Source: Ilyonectria destructans
Taxonomy: Eukaryota; Ascomycota; Sordariomycetes; Hypocreales; Nectriaceae
Direction: 5' to 3'
DNA length: 64,000 nt
Assembly (NCBI GenBank): GCA_020740775.1
Contig: JAHEWK010000005.1
Span: 2,976,001-3,040,000 of the forward strand
The position numbers were made by a program, and so were the translations under genes. The stretch's first letter is position 1. Each line of letters opens with the position of its first letter. The notes beneath the pieces were generated by a model, which worked only from the letters and a program-made list of their open reading frames with translations, made no database searches and was not told where the DNA came from. Positions 32,344 to 43,079 of this stretch are shown piece after piece.

Positions 32344-33442
32344 CTAATAGAGAGTTACCATCTCGACAACCCCGAATCCACGCGTCTGTCCGAATAATTT
32401 TCCAGAAACTGTGATAAAGCCTTCATAAGCGGAGTCAGCAAGATCCTCCGGCCCGTACATCTCCTGATCAGGTCGTATAGAATTGACTACGAGATGATCG
32501 CCGTTCTCGAACCTGAGTTTCCAGCTGAGAGGGTAGACGAGATTCGAGTTCGGCGAAACCCACGTGTTTGACATATCCGGAACCAGGTCGTAGGCAAGTA
32601 CGTGTTGTGACTCGCCGACACGTACAGTTGCGAACTGATAAATCGTATTATCTAGAAGATTGTATGCCCAAACACTAGCTTTCACGTCGGATCCGGGGAA
32701 ATTAAGTTCAAACCAGGTCCAGTTACGGGGAGTTCCAAATGACATTTGGCGGTCATACCAAGTGAAAGAGTTTTCTGTGTCGATCGTGACTGATTTCCCA
32801 TCAAGTTTTAGGTTTCCGCTTGTCTTCGCGGCCGGGATTCCCCATTCAGTGGCATTGGTCGGTCCGACTCCGAAAGCAATTACACCCGACCCTCCATTGA
32901 GTACAGGCTTGGCAGTAGCGGCCCAGCTGATGTTGAAGGAAAAGGAAGAGTTGGTACCAGCATATGCGTACATGTTAGAAATGTTATCGTCGGTTGTTGA
33001 CACAAACCCGTAGGTGTCGAAATCAGCGTCCAGGTGGCCAGATGTGTCCCGTGCCTTAGTCCCAACAGATGAGCAGTAGGTAAAATCGACCCAGTATTTG
33101 AGCGTTTGCAAATCCAAAACTGAAGAACGACAAACATTCTTCACATTTGTCATGACGTGACATATAGCAAGATACTGCTTGCTGCGGGTGCTGGTAATAA
33201 AAGAACTCATCCAATAAGACGATCCGGTGTCGACATCATATTGAGACTTGGTGAGATTGATGAGAGCCGGAACATGGGCCTTCTTTGTCTTAGCGATGAA
33301 GTCTCATGGGAAGAAAAAGACTTACATTTTGATAAGTTACCTGCTTCTCGGGCCTGAAAATGTACTTCTGGGGGGTACTGGCAGCAAGTACTGTCACTGC
33401 AAGGCTTATGAAGACGGCAAATTTGACAAAGCTGCCCATCAT
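32344..33442 (-). CDS. Secreted AttH/kievitone-hydratase-like protein
   Basis: Two exons (33326-33442, 32344-33282) give about 352 aa. The first exon supplies a classic signal peptide: MMGSFVKF followed by a hydrophobic core and ...VLAAS, so the protein is predicted to be secreted or enter the ER. The body has the two lipocalin-like halves of the AttH/carotenoid-1,2-hydratase fold shared with fungal kievitone hydratase and several Diels-Alderases: YAGTNSSFSFNISW, WTWFELNF, VWAYNLLDNTIYQFATVRVG, PLSWKLRF and the closing RGFGVVEMVTLY. Kievitone hydratase of Fusarium solani detoxifies a bean phytoalexin outside the cell; other relatives catalyse cyclisations in polyketide pathways. Which activity applies is not determinable. 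A broken Zn2Cys6 regulator lies about 0.75 kb upstream on the other strand. Confidence 0.82.
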
Positions 33443-34190
33443 AATGTAATCGTGTATTCGGAGAAAATATCGTTCGAAGACAGAAAGATGTAATGAAGTG
33501 ATAGAATTGATGCGTTAATGAAATACCTCTTAACTCAACTGGGCAGCGAGACATTATGTAGCAAAAATGCCATTACCCGGTACTTGTGTTTCTCACATCG
33601 AAGAACCGGCTAATGAACCCTAGTACAGGATGTGGCTTAGTTCGGCATTTCGGTGAGCAATTCCATTCCGAAAGAGAAAGGGGTAAATCGTAAGTGTCCG
33701 CAGGTTCATGGATGGATGCTTCGCCAGATTGGGAGTTGCTGGATTCGACCCTCCTAATGACATTCCGCTTCACCACGCGACAGGTGTAACAGGGGTGTAT
33801 GGAAGCCCCTTGCTAGTGTCTACCGAGGCTGGACGGCTATTCCATATCTGGATTTTCGCCGCTGACTCAGGGTTGCTTTGGCCCGCAAGAGTTGGTGCAA
33901 TTGGTCCACGGGAGGCCGTCTCCGTGGCATTTCGCAATTCATCAACCCGTTTAGCCTCATATTAGGGATCTGTCGGGGCTCAAGTCTTCCGAGAAACACC
34001 GATCTCGACACTCTACGCACACTGTCTCTCGTCCGTCTGTCACGAAATCGCACAAGAGCCACACACTAGCGATAGGACTGGGGCGCGACCTTCACTAACG
34101 TCTTGACATCCTTGATTATGTCGACGACATGGGCCCTTGGCCTCTGGTCTATCGACGACGACGCGGAAGCCGTACACAGGGAATCAAGAC
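33443..34190. other. Intergenic region
   Basis: Promoter side of the AttH-like gene and of the neighbouring pseudogene. No supported coding is seen. Confidence 0.55.
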
Positions 34191-35298
34191 ATGAGTTGCA
34201 GATACCTTTGGTGCCAACAGGTCCAGTGTGATTCAACCAACTCGGGTGTTCCCTGCAATTGGTGCCATCACCATGACCATACCTGCACTTTCAACAGGGC
34301 GAGGGGGCATAAGAAAAAGCCAAAAACCAGGTGAGTCCCCACCCAACTCATGCTCCACTTTATTTACAAAGTAACGGCGTCTTTCCTAACAAGCGCACCG
34401 CTCGGTCGCACCATTCAGGAACAAGTTCAAGACTAAACAGAGCTTATCTCAGCGACTTAAGCATATCTAGGACGCCCTTGTCCGGGTAGCCACTCGCCAG
34501 GACACCAAAGACCCTTCGGCGGCACCGAAGACCCCGAGGTCCCGCTCCCCATGGCCATCTCGGCTCCACAGACAAGCGTAACCGATCTACTTAATCAATA
34601 TGCTGGCTCTCACGAAAGAATGGAGTTTTCCGCTCTGATAATTCCAGGCGGCTGCCCATACACAGACGATTCCTCCAGTCAGCTAGGACATGTCGGCTCC
34701 GAAGCTAGTATACCGATTCTCTTCGAGTGTAATCAGAAATGGCTACGGTCTAAAATGGCAGAGAATACCCCACTTTATTCTATGCAGCAGCAGCCAGTTT
34801 ATGAACCGAATCTATCGCCCTCATGTTTATTCACTTCTTTAGGAACCCTCAATGGTCTTCCTAACAAAGCTACAGTCAAACAGGCGTTCAATACCTTTTC
34901 CGCTTCTACGATAGGGCTTGTGTTTCCCCTAGTGGATCCTGTCTTGTTCGAAGATACCATTACAAAAGCATTTGAACCGTGTGACGGAACCCCTTCGATG
35001 GACCGCACGAGCGCTAGAGCATGTGTCCTAGCTGTTCTCTCCGTCATGCACTTTCTGCAGGTGCAAGTTGGCATATTGCCTTCTGTGGACGGCCATAGCA
35101 AAAAGTAATTTGGACCTTATGCGTTCAGCTTCTATTCTCATCAGAAATATGCCAGGATACAGTGCATCATATCAAGAAGCTGGCTCTATGCAGAGCGTGG
35201 ATTGTTTTGTGAATGAGCTGATACGGCTTGGAAATTGTGCTATCTTGAAAGGTGCACAGGAGAGGAACCGACTTATTCAGGAACGGGATAAACTCTAG
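34191..35298 (+). pseudogene. Decayed Zn2Cys6 transcription factor
   Basis: The zinc cluster is recognisable after ATG 34191, with CDSTNSGVPCNWC and CTFNRARGHKKKPKTR, but its first half is disrupted: one extra base just after the first Cys codon and one missing base just before the third shift the frame between them, and the second Cys codon reads TTT in the ancestral frame. A splice donor GTGAGT follows at about 34331. In the next exon the coiled segment LSQRLKHI runs into TAG at 34468-34470, and a one-base loss near 34548 moves the frame from RSRSP into AISAPQTSVTDLL. A relict of the middle region follows to 35108, and a different frame continues to 35298. The usual large regulatory domain is missing. 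It is clearly non-functional as a full regulator. Confidence 0.8.
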
Positions 35299-35799
35299 GC
35301 AACAAATATGTAATGAATTATATGTGTCGTCATAATAAATGTAAGCATCATTTCGTTCGTCTACCATTCTGTGATCACCCCTAATGAATCCTCACAACTT
35401 ATGTCGAGAGTACAATACAAACTGGATCCAAAGGGAAAATAATTTGGGGAAAAGAAAGAGGTTTGACTGGGGTTCTCTTGAATAATGGGAGGACCTACCA
35501 GAAATCTCCGGATCTTCTTCTACAAAGTCTCCATGTCGTCGAACTTCTGTCCACTGACTGATGCAGCTCCATCAACTTCAACTAGAGTACAAGCTGGAAA
35601 ATAACTGTCTTGCAACCCAGTCACACTTTTCTGCATTGCGAATTTGTGGGTTTACTTACACTAATCACGGCTGCGGCCAGTCTCAGTGGCAATATAATGC
35701 ACATTTTGCGTTCTTGACATGACAATCGATATATACATTCTGACCTGTCCAAGCGACACATCCTCACTCTCCTATCTCGCCTAAATAACTTCCCCACGT
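35299..35799. other. Intergenic region
   Basis: About 0.5 kb between the pseudogene and the 3' end of the endoglucanase gene. Nothing recognised. Confidence 0.6.
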
Positions 35800-37019
35800 T
35801 CAAGCATACGTCTTCAGAAGAGAATTGTAGTACTGGTAACCAGTTCCACTAGGAGGCTCAAAGTTGAAGATGTAGTCCGGCGGCCCCGTCCACCAAGGCC
35901 CGGCGGCCCACCACAGAGCACCCATCCACACGTCGTCGTTTGCCTTAAGGTAGTCGAGGAGACCCTTCACAGCAGTCTGGCACTGAGAGTTTGCTCCACC
36001 CGCAAACTCGCCGAGAATACCCACCTTGCCATTGTCCCTCAACCACTTGGTCGCCGCAGTAACCCGTTCAACGCCAATTGTTGTCGAAACACAGGTCGCA
36101 GAAGTACCAGAGCTGTCAGAGTCGAGATACTGATGCATCTCATACACGATCTTATTCTCGGGATCCGTGAGCGCTTTCATGTTGTCGTTGACGGTGGGCC
36201 AGGACCATGCGCCGGACCATTGATTTCCCTCGACAAAGATGTACTGCTTCGCGCCCGCAGCGCGAATGCCATTTATGGCCGCCTGGTTGAGGTTGAGCAC
36301 GAGCGTCTGGTCCATTCCGTTATACTCATTGTTGGTGTCGAAGATAACGTGGTCGTTGCTCTTAAACTGGTTTGCGACGTTCTTCCACCACGTCTGGAAA
36401 GCGGCCGTGTCGGTGATGATGTTGCCAAAGAAGCGGCCATAGTTATGTGGGTCAAGTACGGCCCAGCCGCCGCTACCGGTGATGTGGTTGACCACCTCAG
36501 TGAGGTTCTTGAGGTAGGCAGTGTTGTAATCGCCGGTCATAGTGTTAGGGGTAAGTCTCTCCATCCTGAACTGGACACGGAAGGTATTGTAGCCTTGAGT
36601 CCGCAGAGTCTGAAGACGTGTCAGTTCGGCACGGCCTGCAGCTGTAGCTTTGAGATACTCACATCAATTGTGGAAAGGCTCGGGAAGATGAATTGTGTAC
36701 CCCATACTCCGGGAAAAGTCGTTTCTCCGAATTCTGCGCCAGCCTCGTTGGTTCCAAACCACCAGACACCATTATTGGTGGAAGCTGGTGGCTTAGAGGA
36801 TGTCGTAGAGGAGGCGGATTGGGTCACAGTCGACAGCGTGGTGGAAGGCGAGCTTGACGAAGGCAGACACTGGCTGTAGAAGGGGTTCACGTAAGTGCAT
36901 GTATAGCCGGCAACGCACGTCGTGGATCCGCCCCAGTTCTGTCCACCGCATTGTCCCCAGGCGCTGTTTTGAGCGAGCGCCGTGGCTGCAAGCGTACCGA
37001 GAGCGAGAAGGCGCCACAT
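35800..37019 (-). CDS. Endo-beta-1,4-glucanase, CBM1-linker-GH5
   Basis: Two exons (36663-37019, 35800-36609) give 388 aa. Residues 1-16 are a signal peptide ending ALA-Q. A CBM1 follows directly with [11 protein letters not shown] and four Cys ending YSQCLP, then a Ser/Thr-rich linker, then a GH5 domain. The acid/base Glu is in [11 protein letters not shown] and the nucleophile Glu in [21 protein letters not shown] is also typical. Architecture, order and length match Trichoderma EGII/Cel5A-type secreted endoglucanases, which cut internal bonds in cellulose. The intron 36610-36662 has GTGAGT/CAG ends in phase 0. Regulation by the usual cellulase circuit is expected, but no specific site was assigned. 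Confidence 0.96.
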
Positions 37020-39234
37020 GATGTTCAGTTCGTGCTGGTGAATTGCTAGAGTCACTGTTCTGAGCTAGAGATCATCGTACAAAGGTAAGGCATCGCAGCT
37101 TTATATGCCCGATGCCGATACACATGTTGTCCTAGTCATGAGTGCCCGGCGGGTAGTTTGAGGCCTGGGCACACCACTACTGGAGCAAAAGTGGCGCTAT
37201 GTTGGATATCCATCGGATATTCGGGAGCTTGCCCGGTTTTTTTAATATATTAAAATGGATCATAAATCGGAGGGAGCCTTCCGATCGCGTCTCTATTCGG
37301 ACCCGGGAGGGAAGACCCCGGGTTCTAGCCCGATGAGTAACGGGTTCTTCACAAGCTCATTTATCGGAGTTGCACGATCCGCGTCACAATTGATTAAGAG
37401 CCAAGAATTATATTTTATTAACAATAAAGCTAGCTCTAGGGGCGGGAAGATGATGCCTGTGGACCGTGATAGCGCCATCCCGGATTGAGTTGGAATCGGA
37501 GACCCAGCTTCCGAAGATGGATTGGGGTTATAACTCTCAGAGTAAGCCTTTTAGGTAGTACTTGGAATGGAAATTAGACAAGTATTTGGATGTGATGGAC
37601 TCGCTTCTCGTCCCGCAGGTCCCGGTGAGCAAGGTGCAAACCGCTCGAAATTTGAAAGTGGTCTCATAGCGGAGTTTTTCAATATGGACGCCAAGGCCTG
37701 AAGGAGATCGGGAGACCGTCGCCCGTAGTGGCGCAACTGTTTATCATGAACCAGACCATTTCTTCGACCTTGAAGAGTAAAATGCTCTTGACGCCTTCTT
37801 GAAGGTTTAGGGTAGGATGGGGCTCAAGCAGGAGTAGTCAATTGAGCGCGGATGTTCAAGCCCCAATACCGGAAAACCTCCGAGGGAACTATGAAAAGGT
37901 CAGGTAAATTTGATGTTTCAATCTCTATAGCAGTAGAAGTTTCAATAATCCTAAAAAGGCACATTGAGTCTGCATATCGTGATTATAAGAGCTGCATTAC
38001 TGGTACTGCAACAGCTACCCTAAGTTGTCGCTAATGCGCCGTTCAGACATGCGAAGCTACAAGTTAAGGCGAAACGAAAGTAAAACGGGTTTAAATGGAA
38101 CCTTCTTCTAGATTACAAAATTCTGAGAGTTTCTATCCAGCTCTCGGACGTTTACGATTGGAGCGCAGGACTTGATATCGAGATGAGGTCATCCACTACC
38201 CGACTTGCATTAACGATGTCAAGTCAGTCACTACAAGCCGCTTCTTCCGAGCATGTCATTATCCACGTCGCAATACATAAAGACGAGTAACTTTCTGAGT
38301 CTCTGGATTGGATGCCTTGCCGATCCAGTTCCAGACGTTGTGGAGCATGGGATTGACATGATTTCCCAACCCGTCGCTCGGCCCTGTCGTTCATGCATAC
38401 AAATAAACCTAAAATTAGTTCTGATCAGCTCTTTCTCTCTTTTCATTTGTGGATTTTTGTGTGATGCGTCGCGTCGGTGACACCTTTGATACATGACAGG
38501 TGGGAAGGAGACGGGGAACTTCTTGCAAGAAACGATGAATAGCAGTTGTAAAGAGTCAACTGTGGTGAAGCTAAGCGCTAGGGGGGAGATGAGACGATTG
38601 AAAAGACGGCCTAATCCTGTTTCGGGGAACAAGTCGACAAGGAGCATCGCCAATTGGTGGCATCCAGCCCCACCAGGTTCAGACGTCTCGCCCTCGGTAA
38701 GATCGGCCGGACTGAAACTGGGACAGAATGTAGCAGCCCAGCGAACTGGTCGCCCATTTCGAGGCCGCTGCGGCATTGCTTTCCCTTTCCAGTGAGGCGT
38801 TTGAGTCCAACATGGTTAGAGGCACTCCGCGGTATCAGGCGACCTGCGTCTGGGGCAATTGACAGCCATTGTCTTGGTCGCTTACCATCAGCTGCGTCTC
38901 ACTATTCCGGCTTGTATCGAATTCCGAGGCTCGCTAATGATTAAGGGCCATCGAACAATGGAGCTCAACCGTCCGCCCCCGGTCTAGCTGAGATCGACAG
39001 CTCCCGTCTTGGAGACCTTGGCCTGGAGCTGCCGACTATGAAAGCAACTCCATGCCCAGCCTCAATCAGTTTTATCATCACTCCAATCACTCCAATCACA
39101 CAATCACATTCCATTCTTTGACAGCTGCGCTGCATTCTTTCTTGTTCTTTTCGACGGTCTGCGACCTTCATCTCTTACTCCACCAACACCTAATTCACAG
39201 CACTTAATCCACGCCAAACCACCAAACATCCAAC
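37020..39234. other. Long gene-poor region
   Basis: About 2.2 kb upstream of both the endoglucanase and the small secreted protein genes. Frames at 37255-37488, 37551-37736 and 38231-38776 lack domains and codon bias. Near 39061-39115 there are tandem CCAATCA/CAATCAC-rich motifs in a pyrimidine-rich promoter just before the next gene. Confidence 0.55.
37100..37105 (-). promoter_or_regulatory. TATA-like box of endoglucanase gene
   Basis: The minus strand reads ATATAAAG about 80 nt upstream of the endoglucanase ATG, a normal distance for a fungal TATA element. Confidence 0.45.
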
Positions 39235-39782
39235 ATGAAGTTCTCCATCGTCGCCTTCGGCCTTGCTGCCCTCGCTTCCGCCGCTCCTTTCAGCAAGCGA
39301 GCAGTCTTTTCCACCACCAGCTACGATGATCTTTCCATTAGCGGCGGAGTAGCCGGAAACGCGCAGCAGGAAGCCCAGCAGAAGCTGGCTGGCCTGCCTA
39401 GCGATCTTTCTACCGTCGAGAAGGCCGATTTGGACTTTCTCAACAGCGTGAACCAGATCGCCAACGACGCTGAGGATGAAGCTTTTAACCCCGCCATTGA
39501 TGCGGCTTCGGGCGAGGCAGCTGATGCTCTCCAGGTAAGACTGCCTGACAAACTATCCATTACATCATGCTAACAGACTTCAAATAGCGCGGCAAGATCA
39601 AGAACAAGGTTCTCAAGCTCACTGCCACCATCCTGAAGCTCCAGGCCCAGCAGGCGCAGGGCGAGGATGTGGCCGATGACCTTGCCACAGAGACGACCAA
39701 GCTCAACAACAACATTGCGCAGGACAAGGAGGAGGCCGGAAATGCTTCAACCTTCCTCGCATTTGACGCTACCACCGACTAG
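39235..39782 (+). CDS. Small secreted alpha-helical protein of unknown function
   Basis: Two exons (39235-39534, 39588-39782) give 164 aa. The first 17 residues (MKFSIVAFGLAALASAA) are a clear signal peptide, followed by PFSKR, a possible Kex2-type KR processing site. The mature part is acidic, Ala/Gln-rich and predicted helical, with no Cys, and ends LAFDATTD. No family was recognised. Size, secretion signal and pyrimidine-rich promoter fit an abundant small secreted protein or effector-like candidate. The intron 39535-39587 has GTAAGA/TAG ends and is in phase 0. Confidence 0.85.
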
Positions 39783-40584
39783 ACCAAGCACCCCAGGGTT
39801 ATTAGCTATCTCTAGAGGCTGGCGGTCCTCGGCTGGCACAGGGCCTACAGTTGACCGGCTTTCGTAAATATTGCCGGCTCAGCCCTTTGAGTAAAATGCC
39901 TATTCATTAAAAGTTAATGTAAATAGGGGCTAAATATATTGTTTAAACTATTAAATTGGTTTCACTTGAATCGGTTGGGACGTGAGTGTTGGAGGTGTTT
40001 GGGCGAAGTCGCGAAGCACAATGTCGTTTCTCAATCCTGTCGCGAATCCCAGATAAACGTCCAGGTCTTATAGCCACCTGCATAGGCATCAAGCCTCTGA
40101 GATCTTGGCAGGTGGCTTGCCACCTTTTCAGAGCGTAGGCCACCGCGGCCTTGTTAGGTTGTCTTGAGCATGGCTCTCTGGGTAGGTACACTAAGACCTT
40201 CCATGGTTTGGCCGTCATCTGTATCCAATCCATCATTGATGACAGCAACAAGACATTATTTCCAGTAATTCCTTGCGTTCACACAGCCGTGAAATTGATG
40301 GCGTTACTAACCTGAACAGAATTAAAGAAGTGCCACTGGTTGATAAAACTTGGATGGGTGATGTTACGTTTCTTCATTGACTCCGTGTTAGGAAATCGGC
40401 AATTAAGAGAATTAGACTAGCAAAAACGAGGGCGTTTAATATTTAATTAAGGGGTTACGTCTAAAGCAGAGAAACTAGCTCTGCCATAGTAAATAAAAGC
40501 ATCAGCTACGAATTGTACTTGTTGGCTTTGTTGCATCCCCCTTCCTTGGTCACATCCTTCCCCCTGCGCCCTACCCAAGCTCGC
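39783..40584. other. Convergent intergenic spacer
   Basis: About 0.8 kb, AT-rich in parts (39900-39960 and 40420-40500). No supported gene. Confidence 0.6.
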
Positions 40585-43079
40585 CTAAGATGGAATCGGC
40601 GCAGCGCCCGGCTTGCCTTGAGTGATCTGGGGAAGCACCTTGTAGTCACTGTAAACAGGTGGAAGCGTGGGTGCTGCAGCGTTGGCATCCAAGGACAAGG
40701 ACTCCATGGCGGAAAACCGCACACCACCCTCAGCAGCCGCCGTCTTCTTGACCTGGCGCGGTCGACCGACGCCGCGTAGCACCGAAATCTCCGTGTTGGG
40801 GAACCGGGACGCATCCAGTACGGCGCCTCCGGACTGGACGAACCGCCATCGCAGGTGCAGCTTCAGGTAATCCTCGACCTCGTTGAAGCTGCCGATGGGA
40901 TGGTCGTGAACGTGGTCCAGCGCGTGGTGCAGAAGCTCTATCGTCAGGGGCACTTGGCCGCACGACATGACGCCTGCGTCGGATTGTTTCTTGCAGTTGC
41001 CGCAGCCCGCTTCGGAGCTGCGCACGCCGCCGCCGAAGGTGTAGACACGACCGACCAGGTTCTGGGGTTCGTAGTGCGTCTTGGGCTGGTTCTCAGGTCC
41101 ACCGAGGTAGAACTCGATGGTGTAGGAGCGACCGTTCAAAGCGTACCGGTCATAGAGGACGTTGATGATATAGTCCTTCCACGACTTGCTCTTCTCATCG
41201 GCATCATCGGGTGTGAGACCCTCAGGTGTTTCAACCTTAGGAGCCTCGCGGATGGCGCTGACGAGGTGCGCGGTGCTGGGGTATGTCGCGTTGATGTAGA
41301 CTTGCAGGTCGCTGATGAACTTCTGTTCGTCAAGTGTTCCGTCAGATGCGAGAGCGTTCTCGGACAACTTCATCAGATCGTCGTAATGGTAGTTCAGATC
41401 AGTCCAGTTACGGCACAACTCAGCAGTCCAGACGTCCTTCTCGGGGTTTCCATCTGTCTTGTTGTGGAACGGCTGCAAGAAGTCCGTTGGTTTGTCATCT
41501 TCCACGTTGGGATACTCGGCACCGGGGTTGGCCGGAGGCTCCTCCTGGTCAAACCAAAGATCCCAGTACAGGGATTGCCAGATGGCCAACAGACGGTCAA
41601 TTTGACTACATCGCTGTCAGATGGTACAAATAAACGATTGCGAGCCACTTACCAGTGATGGAGCCAGAAAATGGGATCAAAAGCCGCAACGGGCACGTCA
41701 CTCATGTGACCGACTCCAGTTTTGAAGGCGCTACCTCCAGTGAGGTTCTAACCACGTAAGTTAGACCTAGTTTGCTAAACCTTGCACAGAACCATGACTT
41801 ACATGAACGTTGTTGTGAATGTACTCCAAGGACATATAGCCAGTTGTGTTAGTATGGCCTTCTTTCCTCCATTTGGTGGAAGCGAACTGTCCCCAGGTCG
41901 AGTTATACTCTGGGGAAAACATGCGATTGACGGAATCCGCCAGATTTCCTGGGTTGTGTTTCATCCTGACGGTTAGATCATTGGATTGCAGGAGATTAAC
42001 GCTTGAAAGGTAGCTGTTGGCTGTCCAAGGATTGTTGATACCATCCAGACCCCTGAAGGCTGTCTTTTCGTTGTTCACGAAGATGCCGTATCGACTGACA
42101 CCTGTAGCCTGGCTCCACTTGAGTAGCGTTAGCGCACAGCAAATTGTATCTGTCGTCGAAAACTTACGGGGATCCAATCTGTGTTGTCGTTGGGGTGGTC
42201 AGGGTCTGGGAGTTCCTTTCCGTGCTGGACCGGGTCGTCATTGATGTTCCACTTCGTCTTGCCCTCCGGCATCTGACCAAAAGGAAGGGGATCCCCATCT
42301 TCGTTCAGCTCGGGGTTATCAAAGCCCCACAAAGGGTTCGCGTAGACCCCGTTAGGAGGGTAGTACTCCTTCACCGCAGCTGGCGGGTAGATACGGACAG
42401 TCCCCTGCGTCAGAACCTCGGGATAAGCAAAGTCCTGGGTGTAGGTCTGCTTTCTAGCCCAGTCCCAGTACGGCAGGCGCCACTTCTCGGCTGCTGCGTA
42501 CCAAACCTGCGCCTCGGAGTCGGGAAGACCATGCTTAGTCTTCCAGTGTTGGATGACGTCCTTCATGTTGTTCCAGATGCATTGCTACGCTTCTTAGCCC
42601 GTGCACAAAGAAAGACAATTGTGTGTGACATACCTCGAAGAGCAACATGTACGGCCGGTGCCAGTTTGGAAAGTTGATACCGTTGTGGTTACAATACCCT
42701 CCAAATGGCTGAGCTCCAGGAGGCTGATTGCCGGAGGGATCCGGCTTCGGTGGTGGAGCATTGTCCCAAACTGTCTCTGGGTATCCGTGCTTTGGCGGTG
42801 AATGAGTAGACTGTCCAACATGCAAGTCTTTGAGGTGTCACTCACAATACCAGCGACCTGGAAGTAGGAAAGCTTCTCATCGACGGGCTTGGTCTTGAAC
42901 CTCTCCAGGGCTAGGACGTAAAGAGTCCACTGCTTCCGAACCTCCTTGTCCTTGGATCCCGCAAAGGCAGAGATCTCGTAGCGCACGGGCAGGTTGGTGA
43001 CGTAGGGGATCTTCTTGGTCTTGTTGACGGCATCCGCAGGTCTGGGAAGCCCCGTGATGGCGTAAGTTCCATCCGCCAT
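40585..43079 (-). CDS. Tyrosinase (type-3 copper monooxygenase)
   Basis: The gene starts MADGTYAITG at 43079 and ends at 40585; about six exons separated by short introns restore the frame, the first being 42846-43079. Copper-A landmarks: IHGYPETVWD, then CNHNGINFPNWHRPYMLLFE. Copper-B landmarks: SLEYIHNNVH, then FDPIFWLHHCQIDR, where an intron splits the Cys codon. A C-terminal domain follows with LGGPEN, a Cys-x2-Cys in GCGNCKK, and a final Pro-rich tail. There is no signal peptide, so it should be intracellular, as in Neurospora and Aspergillus tyrosinases, which are activated by removal of the C-terminal part. It hydroxylates monophenols and oxidises diphenols to quinones for melanin-type pigments or quinone defence. 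No pigment-cluster partner is seen beside it. Confidence 0.93.

Noticed and set aside
33736..33756. Another T-loop-like sequence (GGATTCGACCC)
   Set aside because: No matching D arm, anticodon arm or acceptor stem upstream.
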